Below are positions 32,577-44,500 of a DNA stretch of 64,000 nt, piece after piece (position 1 is the stretch's first letter; each line of letters starts with the position of its first letter). The stretch is from Costus lasius. Lineage: Eukaryota > Streptophyta > Magnoliopsida > Zingiberales > Costaceae. The position numbers and the translations under genes were made by a program. Where the stretch lies: contig JANVAS020000222.1 in the NCBI GenBank assembly GCA_027563935.2, positions 4,898,001-4,962,000 on the forward strand. Reading direction: 5' to 3'. The notes below the pieces were generated by a model. The model had not been told where the DNA came from, did not search any database, and saw only the letters and a list, made by a program, of their open reading frames with translations.

Positions 32577-35500
32577 CTGTCAGTAAAAAGGAAACCATGT
32601 TACAGATGAAAGAAGCACCTGAAGATGAGTGCTCGAATTTGCACAAAATTCTAATTGGTCTTCAATTTATCCTTACCATGGTTTAGGCTAATATTTTATT
32701 TAATATTTTAGGTTTTCAAATACATGGGAATTTTGAGGACGCATTGAAAATGTCAAAACCTACTTAGGAAGCTTGTGGTGCATTTACTAGTCTTTAGCTT
32801 TCCTAAGACCTTAGTACTAAACATAGGTCCTTCTTGAACTTGGCCAACACTTCAATTTAGGTCAAAACTACCAGTTTCTCAAATTCTTCTATCTTGTTCT
32901 GTCTAGTGTGCTTCACTTTCCATTCTTTTTTCCTTCCTTTCTCCACCTCTCCTATACTAACAAAGTCGATTGAGTTCTCTTGGAGCAAAAGAACATCTGA
33001 CTACGGTGTCATTCCTTTCCAGTTAAATGCATACTTGACTTGGCCAATAATGTTTAAGAGGTAATAATTTTGGCACATCATGATGGAGTAAGAAACATCC
33101 TATGCACAACTTTGCACATACAGCAACTATCAAATGAGAGGACCCTAACTACATTTCAAATTTCAAAGATACTACAATCTGAAGAAATCTTCATTATGTG
33201 GACTACAAATATCACGTAACTCCCGGTCTCCCACTGCATGCCGCATTCACTTCTCAGGTTTTATTTTTCTAAATGCACAAGTTAGACAGCAACCACCTCG
33301 CTTTTTTTTTTTTTTTGATGTGAGGCAATCGTTTTGAGACCTTGGTCTTTGCTATTCAACATGGACAACTAAATAAAGCAAATATAGAGAATTTGAAAGA
33401 CATATGACGATGATGCACCGTTTGGAGATTACCAGAATAGTAAAAACAGGAGCTGAAACAACACGTAGCCGAGCATCTAATTGGAGTTCTATTTTAATGA
33501 AAAATATTTAACAGCTAGTCCTTCAAAAGAGGAAACTTACATCTTGCATATAGGATGTTTCTAATAGTTGTATAAGATCTTTCGCAGATTGACCAGGCTT
33601 TGGTTTTATCTGACCACCCCCATTTAAACATCCTGACAATGAAAATTGAACATGGTGAAAGTGTTTCAGTCAAACTTTCACCAAAGCAAAATTTAACGTC
33701 ACTAAATATAGTACCTGAGGGGCATGCCATAACTTCAAGAAAATGGTACCCACACTTTCCAGTTTTAATCTTCCTTACAATGTTCTGCAAATTTCGGAAT
33801 CCATAACATAGTGCAAATTTCATAACTGTGTTCCCATCCACCTGAAAAAATAGAAGAGAAGTAGGATCTAAGATTGCAAGATTTTAAAGGATATAAATAG
33901 TTGAGAGAAACCAGAAACAAACTTCTAATGTCATTTCTCGAAAGTCTGAATTGCGGATGGTTCTAAATTCAACAGGTCCTTCAATTTCTACTCCGAAAAG
34001 TGTTTTAGCAGCATAGCGAAAAACTGTTTCTGCATACCCTCCAGAACCACCTGAGACCCCATAAAGATGACCACCGTCATCAACATTGGTCAACCTGATA
34101 AACATAATGTTCTCACTCAGTACACTTTCATTATCTAGTGAGCTGATTATGATAATATTTTACAGAATTTTATCCCAGACAACAAAAATTTTGACACCTC
34201 AGAGTTCAGATAATGGCTTGGGATGCCAGCATAAAAAAAATAACACAGATTTTAAATGATCCTTAAGCAAAAATTATTATTCTTCAAAAGGCAGAAAGCT
34301 AATAAAGAAAGACAACTAGGAATTTGAGATTTCAAATCGCGCTAATGCTTATAATGGAGCTTACTCTCTATCTAGAGGAGATTCTTTTAAAGCCTTGAAG
34401 TCAATAGATTTTGACTGCATCAGACAGGAAATAAGGTTAGTAGAACGTGGATTGATATATTTAATTAATAGATATCAGATACACGACAAATGGAGCATCC
34501 GAACCTGTATCAAATCTAAAACTTCCCCAGACGTCAATACAGAATCTACCTCTGGTATCCTGGTAGCTGATTCGGCATGACCATTTTCTAATTCTTCCAA
34601 TGAGAAGGAAAAATCATCCCTAACAGCTTCAAGCTTCTTGTCATAACAAGGCATCACAGTCACATGGTAGACATTATCAGGCCTATACGACAAGCTTAAA
34701 CAGCTAATTAATATGTTTATAAAGGAACAGGAATACTTCAGCATAATTATACAAACAAAGGAAAGTTTGACAACAACTAAAGAACTTATTTAATTGAAAA
34801 GGAAAGAATTAGCCATTTAGAAATTTGACACCTTATTATAATTTTAGAAAGTCATAGATCATAGCGAGAATTCACTTCACATAAATAAGAAGACATTCTA
34901 GAGGAGCATGATGTCAAATGAAAATATGTATGTCATAAAGAAAGAGTCGCACTATCTTTTAATAGTCATTCTACAGCAACTGACTGCCAATGGATTCTCA
35001 TAGTGACAACTTATTTTCTCAAATAAACCCATCAAAGTCAATTAAACTGCTAGATGGAATACACCATAATTGAAATGTGAAGTGGATCAATTTTCCTTGG
35101 ATTAAAAAAAAAAACCCAAAGGATCATACAACGATGGCTTACATTCCATTACCTCAACAAGGTCTTATGAAGAATTGCATCACAACAATTTCCATGTATA
35201 AGCATTTGACATCTGTGCACAAAAGAATAGCTTACCTCAGACCCAATTTGTGCACTATGTGATGCTTGATAACAGATCCCATAGTTTGTTGTGGGCTCTT
35301 CACAGATGAAATATATGGTAAGATATATGATCCAAGAGTCTTTTCAGCATAGCAGATCCAACCTGGATATTCAAAGATCATTTATAATCTAGCAACTTTG
35401 ATGCTGCAATCTAATTCAAAACACCAGGGAATTCTTTTTCAAGAAAGAAATGATAATTGATAATTAATGGTGAAAGCTAGATTTGATCATAAGACTTTGT

Positions 35501-38500
35501 TATCAACAACTAATAATAACTAAGGTGCTAACAACTTAATTAACACCTTCAACCAGAGAATTTCTATAAATAACAAAACATTCACTATTAAAACAATTAG
35601 GTCATTGACTTGAAAAATCTTTTAAAAAATGCACCAGAGAAATTGAGTCAAAACATGCATTAAAAAAAGGTAAATGCCAGTACTATTATCAGTGCAGAAA
35701 AGTCATTGGATAAACACAAAACTAAGAGATGAAACAAATAGTATGTGTGATGAAAAAGAGAATATATTTGTATGGACAATCAAAATAATATTAAATTGTG
35801 AATATTCAATCGAATTACATAATAGATCTAACCTTTATATATAAAGGTCTTGACTAAAAAAATAATATTATTATTTATTACATATGTGACTATATAATTT
35901 GACTCATTACTAGTTTGAATACTATTATTTCTAATACTCCACCTCAAAATTAGTGCATATACGACAATAATGTCTAGCTTGGCAAAAAACTAAGGTTGTA
36001 AAAAAGTGGTGATATAGTTTGATAGAGATGCTATAAAGATAGAAGCAGTGGTAGATAGGCAATATATATAAGAGTAACAGAGAGCTTGCGAAGAGTAATA
36101 GCAAAGGCAATAATACTAAATGAGATCTTAAGCACACTAGAAATGCAAAGGACTGTCTCCCTCCTGTTTTTTTGAACTTTGTAAGCAGACAAGCTGAACA
36201 TTAATCTTAATAATGAACAATAGTGACTGGAATTAGATATTTTTCTAATGACATATATGGAAGACAAAGGCTAAATTTAAAAAGATCAGGTGTAATTTGC
36301 TAAGAATCCACTATTGGATCATCAAAAGCATATTTGAATCCGCTTAAATTTGTTGGGCCTATCTATTGGGCTTTCTTCTAGGTTTGGTCCATTATGCAAC
36401 TAGATTGTTGATCTAGGCTAGGCTAATGGATGGAACTAGGTCTAGTCTTGTCTAGTTTGGATGATTGAGCCCTAAGCACAAACTAAAGATAGGTAACTAA
36501 ATCTCAAAGTAGCTAAATTAAATATGGGTTAGCATATCTAATCCAAAAAAATATCCAAAAATTTTATGTCTAACCTATTGGCATTTCTTCTTCCCGATTT
36601 CTAAACAAGCCCGATCCTATTGCCATCTACAAGCATAAACCTCCTCAATTAATAGAAAAAGGAGATAATGGCGAATGCTTTATAATCCATTCAACAAGGT
36701 GAGCCAAAGTTGACATCACAGATTTTGACATAGGACACGGCTTTGGAAAAATTGCTTGACCAAAAATTGTTTGCTAAGTGTTGCTGGCATCAAAGACATG
36801 GTACAGAAGATTCTACCTTGGAGGAAATATAAATAGGGGAAGAGAACAACTTGTCGAGGTGAACTTGTTGCTAGAAGAATGGATATGACAACAACATAGG
36901 AAAAACTATACCAGCAAAAGAATGGTAAAGAACCCCTTCTTGGCAGAGTAGAGGTGGCAATGTAACAATTGGAGACTTATAGTGATGACTAGGCTTGAAG
37001 AAAGACTTTATGCGGCAAGGGTTTAAAGAAAACCTGCTTATGAGGAAAAAAAAAAGAGATATCTGGATGAAAAATTATTATGATAATACATTGTGAATAA
37101 ATTCCATCAAATCACCTAATAAATGTAACCTCTATATAGAGGTCTTGAATATAAAAAGTAATATTATTATTTACTATTCGTGACAATATTTAATTTAACT
37201 CATTCTAATATAACTATTTTAAACAATTATCTGAGGTTTAAAAAGTGATTACAATTGTACAATAAAGTTGGTTTGTACCTATAAGAGCATGGACTAGTTT
37301 ATGAACCATATATATAGTAGTCTATATGTATGAGAAAGTTGTATTAACTAGTACCAACTAGTACTAATATATACTGACTTAGTATAAACACACGATAACC
37401 GATCAATACTAACACCAAAGGCTAAGATTCTCGCCATTAAAGCTTTAACTTTTTTTTAAAAAAATCCAATAATTCCCATTCTACTCATTTGAAATTATTT
37501 TTTAAGGTGGAAGGGAATTTTTGGCCTTGTTTTCTACCAATTCACTCATACTTCTCACTCACAATATTTCTCAAACTCTCTCAATTTTTTTTCTTTCTCA
37601 TTTTTTAAGGTGGAAGGGATTTTTTTTTCTTGCTATACATGCCCTCGTTCACTACCAATTCACTTACACTTCTCATGCTCACACAATATTTCTTATACTC
37701 TCAATTTTTTCTTTTCTCACTCAATTCATCATAATCAACATTCTATGCACATAAAAGCCACAATTTAATATCACATAATATCTTGCACGAAAATTACAAG
37801 CAATGCATTCACCACTATAATATTTTTAAAGTTGAGAGGTTGAGAGGTGATCCTTAAGTTAAACAACATCCCACCGGTAGCTTTCCTGGCATCTCTAGTG
37901 CCCAAAGGTACCACAAGAGAACCATCAATGAAAACCTAGAGTCCTTTGACATTAGGAAGCAACATGAAGCCAACGAGTATGAAGCTATGCATGATTAGTA
38001 CAAAGGCCATGGAGATGAAGTTGTTGAGGGCATCACGATAAAGATAGTTATTCAAGTTTTGAGGATAGCATCTAATCCACTTATGTTTGATTTTCTAAAC
38101 AACCTTACTTTGAGGCAGACAATAATAATGATAGCGGCAATGGTAGTGTAACAGGATCAACATACATTAGACAAAACAAAGTACAAATGCCGCATTGAAA
38201 TCATGGAACCCCTAAGGTGGACAATGTGGCTTTGGTAGCTTTTCAAGATTTGGTTAAAGAACTAGCAATCAGAGCCCTACTGATATTGACCCCATGGCCT
38301 TCCTATCACAAGCAAGTAAAATAGATAATGCTTACACAAAGACAAGAAAGTTTAATATCGACTAAGTAATTTTCAAATAGTTTCACTTCAGCTGAATTCC
38401 GCAATATATATTATCATGTTATGGCCTCCAAAATCTGAGAATGGAATTCAATGACCACATTTTACAAAATTATCAAGTGGTATTTGATGATGTAAAGAAA

Positions 38501-41500
38501 TGTTGCACATGGATCAAAAACATGAAAGACTAATGGAAAGTCTTTAGCATGACTCTCATGTGTAATACTTGGGCAAGGACACTAAAATAAGTATTCCAGA
38601 TTTTCTGAAATACTATAATAGAAAAATGATTCCACATGGCAGCAGATGCATCAACTCAATATCACAGAGGTAATCTACATTTATGAGCTTGTAAAGACAC
38701 ATTGAAGAGATTGGACTAAAATACATTATTTAACTTTTAATAAAAATGGGAGTACCTTCAAGAGAGCCAACAAGATGATTCAAAATAATTAACTGCACAT
38801 CTTCTATATTTCTTATATTGCCCATTCTTTCAATCTTATATAAAGGATATTAGAGAGATAGATAAGGTGAGATATAGAATAAAGGTTGCATAAATTATCA
38901 TCTAGTTCATCTTATAACCACCATTTGATACATTATCAAAGACAATATTTTGTTAAGGGAGAACTCTTACAACTAGGCCTACGAGGTTCACTATACACTT
39001 TATTGAGTCATTACTTATGAAGAAGCTAGCCAGGCGATGATATTCATAAGAGAATAATAGTGTGGCTCTTCTTATTCATCTTCAAAGGAGGCAGCAAAAG
39101 TAGGCTACATTCTCAACGCGTGCTTCTAGGATTGACATGTGGTCCAATGGTTGGGCCTCTGTATGTGGTCGTATGGAGGATTGATATGGATAAAAAGCCA
39201 TGAGAGAATTACACTAAATGATCTATGAGCCTTAAATTAGTCTAGAGAGTAATAATAAGACTACTCCGTACATTGACATTATCTAACACAAATAGGGCAA
39301 GAAAATCACATAGTAAGTAGTTTAAATTTGTATATAATTATATAAGTTCATAATTTCATTACCTAGATGTTAATATTTTTAAAATTTTTGTCCTTTAGCT
39401 TATTACTTATATTTAGCTTACCAACACTAGTATAACTTAGGCATACACTAAGATTTACTTATCGCATTATGAAGTATAATACTCCAAATGAAACCAATGC
39501 AATAGATCTCATTCCGGCAATTGGAAAAGGTCAAATGTATTTTAAGGCTAAACAACATTTAGAGATCCAATTATTTTAGATTTACGATTGATTGATTCAA
39601 GTATTTATGTTTATTTCATTACTTTGTTTATCCTTCCACTTATAAATATCAATTGTCTAATTATAATTTTTTTTATTTAAATGGTAGTTGTAATTTAGGA
39701 CCAACACCTCAAACTTATATAACATAGCTATTTATATGCTGTAAGAGTGTACATCATCAAATGGTTACAAATGAAATTAGTCTGACTTTCTCATGGATTC
39801 ATACAATGGACTATGTTGAAAAGTTTGTATATGTTCACAACAACATATGACTCGGGCTTCAAATTCCATGAGAGGAAACCAAGAGTAACTCATACGATAG
39901 TGGACCCTTTTGATTTTGTGATAGTAGTATTATAAAAGATGCAAGGGTTCAACTAAATAAAGAACCCGAATATTAGAGAGCTATAGAGAGGTAAGATCCA
40001 CTCAATTATTAGAGTCATAGAGTACATAATCATAAACCTATCCTAGCTTCAAAGGTTTAGAAGTTTAATATATGTATTCCCCATCCTAGTACCAATTATC
40101 ACAAAATTAGTCATCCATACAAGTCTACTAAAGTATGTGAACTTCAACATACTAGTACCATATGTTTAACACTTCTAAATTTGGACAATGGTAGAACTAT
40201 GGGAATAACCTAAATTGCATACTAGTATACCTTTTAGATATAGTGCGAGCTCTTACTAAGTAACTTTAGTAAAGAAGTTTCTACTAGCAAGAGAATATAT
40301 TACAATTCAACATGTATATATATTTCAAATTTGATTTATAAATATCATAACTATCATTAAGATAAAAATATCGGTTGACATCATGGTCATGCAATATCAA
40401 AAAAACCTCATTCATGAATACTAATAGCCATTGTATAAAGTTGCTAATAACTCATCTAGCATTTACTGATGGCCTATTTATATTAGCCTAAGAAAATCTA
40501 AAATCAGTATATGCAATAAAAAGGTTCTATATGGCTAAGTCCTCGAGAAAATAATACTTTGTCTGAATCAATAATAAAGCAAGATTATATCCATTCTTAA
40601 AATGAAAAAAAGGTTGCCTACCAATTAGATATTTGGGTATACTTCTTGTCTTCAAACTAGTTTCTTATGTTGATTGTATGCCACCAATTAAGAGTGTATC
40701 TAACACAAAATTAAGTTGGAAAAACAAAGTATTGTCTCATTCAAGTAGCAAGGTTTAAAATCTCAGTTTAAACCAATAGATGATAGTAGCATTGGACGGA
40801 CTAATATTATATGCACTAGTATCTCAAACTAGTATGTATTACTCGTAGCATGTAGTACAAACCAATCAAAAAAACTATGACGGGTAGATGAACTTATTTG
40901 ATTTAAGTTATATGGTAATGTTATATTTTACAGTGCTGCTTTTGCAATTCCTAAGTAGGTTTTTGAAGGGATTAGATTAGCTAACTTCTTACTCCTTTAG
41001 GTGGCAAAGAATAAGTGACGGAGTCATAGACGCTAATGAAGCGGGCCCAACCCCTCTCGAAGATACTTGGGCAGACTCCCCAGGCCCCGAGGAAGATACC
41101 CCAGAATTTTCGCCTCAAACGAAGTTCTACAGCGCCCGTAACCATCCGCCCCGACACCTTCACGCCCGCTCCTTCAGCCGTGACCGGATCGGCGACATCA
41201 AACCAGCCGGGACACGGCCAGGCCGTGACAAAAGACACAGCCGTGACAAGGTCAGGCAAACACGCGAAAGACAGCACGACCAGAAGCACGGCCGTGACGC
41301 TGCCCGTGAAAGTCTCGGCCGACCTCGACGCCCCTGAACACAGCCGTGCCCCCAAGCACGGCTAGGCCGTGACTGCAGTCGTGAAATCTGATGCTCAGCC
41401 CCAGAAAGTGCAAAGAGAATGTTCCTCTCCCCGTTCGACGTTCGCAACGGTCCTCGCACCCTCCGGACCGGTTTGTCGGTGCGACGAGCCCCTCTACTGC

Positions 41501-44500
41501 CACGATGTGCCCTGTTCGCTCCCTCCACGTGGCCTCGCCCGCATCGACAACGTCTCTCCACCCCCTCAACATCACGCCAAGGATACAAGGACCACACCAG
41601 GACCCCACAACGGATCGCTACAACAATCGGATCCTCAATTCGGCCCAAGAGACTGCTACAAATGTCTAGAATCAGCCCACGATCAGCCGTTTCTGTTGCT
41701 TCGTCGTGGCCTGTTCGGAGATGGTGTAGCCCACCTACGACGGCCCATTCAGCGGCCCACGCGCCGAGTCACGCGCGCCCTCACTTGGCATATTCGCTGC
41801 AGTAGTTAGTTAGTTACTTTTGGTTGTTAGAGAGCATCTTGACTCTCTTTTAGGAAGTTAAAATGTGTTGTCTTGTTCCCTAACCACTCTCATGTGAGTG
41901 TCATGTGCTTCCCCTCCCTCTTGTTCTATAAAAGAGGGTTGAGGGTCTTGTGTGTTTTCAGTTTTTTGGTGGTAGTTTGCGTCTTCTCTTGCAAGGCCTT
42001 AGGTCCAGCAAAACTCCGAGGAGCTCGCCTAGAGTTCCCTCGCCTCCTCTTTGTACGCTTCTTTTCAGTTTTCAATCAAAACACCCGGCGAACCCTGCTT
42101 GGGCACTGGGTTCTTTACATTTTCATTCCGTTGCAATTGCGTCTTGGTGAGCTAGGGTTACCGGCTACCGTAGCATCGTGAAGGATCCGCGTGCTTAAAC
42201 GTGTAACAGAAAATTGGCCCCACGATCGAGATGAGTGATTTCCATTAGTACACCGATCTGTGGTTTCTCTCCGCGCTGAGTGTTGCTCAAGTCATATCTA
42301 TTGTGTTTTCATCGGTTTTCTCCACGGGTTTTCACCGTTCGTCGCGTTTCTCTTCCCTCGCCTCAAGACCCACTCACGGTTTTCAGCATCATAGTTCCCC
42401 CAGCATAGAGTACTGACTTAAGGAAACCTTTCCTATCATTCCGCTGCGTCAAATTTGGTATCAGAGGAGGTTGAAGCTAACTCTTGTCTAGCTTCGCCGG
42501 TCTCCCGCTGCATTTCATTCGATTTTTCGGTTTCATTTCAGCATTCATTCGCATTTCCTGCATCATGACCACTAGATCAGGAGCCCCGTATCAACAACCC
42601 CCTACCCCAGTGCCCGCTACGACCGAAGAAAGTACTCCGCCTAGGATAGAGTCGGTTGAGTCGCTATCCACGTGTTTAGAAGCGATGGAAGCCATGTTTC
42701 AGTGCCTCATGGCGTCGGTCCATCATCTGACGGACCAAGTCATGGAACTCCGAGCTAAGCCCGTCGAGGGCCAGCCCTCTGCTAGTATTCCACCTCCGTT
42801 GGCCCCGCTCCGTATGCGCGCCAACGAGTCACCCCGCTTTGACCCCTTTGCCGATGAGTCCGCGTGGGCCGAGGACGCTCCTCACCTACGTCGCCTTGTT
42901 CCGCCGGCTCACGTGCATTGACCCCCCGATTTTCAACGGTAACCTTGACCCTCATGTCTTCCTCGATTGGGCCGCTGTCGTCGATAACTATTTCGAATGG
43001 AGCGCCATGTCCGAACACCTTAAAGTCAGTTACGTCCGTCTTTTGCTAACCGGCCCCGCTCAGTTGTATTGAACGAACGTAGAGCGCCAATTAGTAGACC
43101 AACATCTTCCCCCCATTACGCGATGGGAGGAAATGTGCTACCGGCTTAAGGAGAAGTATGTGCCCCCCACCTATAGACAGCGCCTCCTCGATTCGTACTC
43201 CGTTATCTCCCAAGGGTCCGATACCGTTGATGCATACCACACTCGTTTTGACGAGCTTGGTATCCGCTGCAACCTTAAGGAGGATCCCGCCTTCACCCTG
43301 TCTCGGTTCCGCAACGGTCTCCGCGAGGAGATTTGGCGCGCGTTACCCTCCTACGGTCTTGACAGAATCATCCTTGTCCTCCACCATGCCCATGAGGTCG
43401 AGCAGGACCTCCGCTCGCGCACCCATCGTGCTGAATCTCACCCGGCTCGCCGGCCTGCTTATGCGTCTCCGGCGCCTGCCCCTCCCCCTCGTCTCGAGGC
43501 ACCGCCACGTCCTAGCCCTGCTGGTCCCCGTCGTTTCCCCCGGGATGCGCCCCGCGAGGCACCCTCTCCTCACTTGACTTGGGAGGACAAGGGTAAGGCA
43601 CCCCTTGTCGCCGTTCCCCCAGGCCCTTGCCGCCACTGCAACCAAATCGGCCACTTCAACAAGGACTGTCCCCGCCGCTCTTTGCACATCGCCCCCGAGC
43701 GACGCGACTCACGACCCCCTGTTCCTTGCGGCCCACCTGCGGCCCAAGAAGTCGGCCCACAGTGTTACATCGATGACAGTCTAGCCCACGCCATACCATG
43801 GCGGTTGTTCGTTGCACCCTTGTCCATACCCCCCTCCGTCCAAGGACTGGAAGCGCACGAGCATCTTCTACACTTATATTAAATGTAATGGACACTCCTG
43901 CAAGATAGTGATTGACGAAGGTAGCAGCCTTAACGTTGTCTCCCGGACAGCAGTCACCCGCTTCGATCTCACCCTTGAGCCGCACCCTCGACCTTACTCG
44001 ATCACTTGGGTCGACACATTCAGCCTACGTATCACCCACTGATGCCAGGTCCCCATCTATTTTGGTGACTACTCGGAGAGGGTGTGGTGCGACGTCGTTT
44101 CCATGGATGTCGCCCACGTCCTCTTGGGACGGCCTTGGCTCTATGACTGTGACATGATCCACTATACCCGTTCCAACACTTATGTCTTCCACCATGGGGG
44201 ACGTAAGATCTGCTCGACCCCGGCTCCGCCTAAGGAGTTGCGAGCCTCCACGTCCAAGGGTGTCATCACACCCTTGCCTCCAGCTCCGCCTGCACCTAAG
44301 GCAGTCGCCTTGGTTCGCCCCGCCTCCCTCGTCCATGAGGCCTAGGAGACCAACATGGTCTATGCCCTCATGGTCCGCGAGGTCTCTCCCATACCTCCGC
44401 CTCCTCCGGCCCCTCTGCCGGCCGAGGTCGCTGCCCTGTTAGATGAGTTCGCCGACATCTCCCCGGTGGACCTCCCCGTCGGTCTGCCCCCGGATCGTGA

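Larger units (their letters stand above)
41016..42451 (+). repeat. 5' LTR of gypsy element
   Basis: 1436 bp, TGACGGAG to GCTGCGTCA. TATAAAAG at 41927-41934 divides a ~0.9-kb GC-rich U3 from the R-U5 part. Compared with the 3' LTR it lacks two U3 modules, corresponding to about 120 bp and about 85 bp. Its first ~113 bp have no counterpart in the 3' LTR. Confidence 0.9.

Noticed and set aside
32492..32686. 64-codon + strand frame
   Set aside because: It is antisense to NAR1 exon 11, which has the family-conserved reading.
33515..33841. A single 108-codon protein on the - strand
   Set aside because: It begins as true NAR1 exon 9 but then reads through the 82-bp intron and enters exon 10 in the wrong frame. 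The spliced model gives the correct [12 protein letters not shown] sequence.
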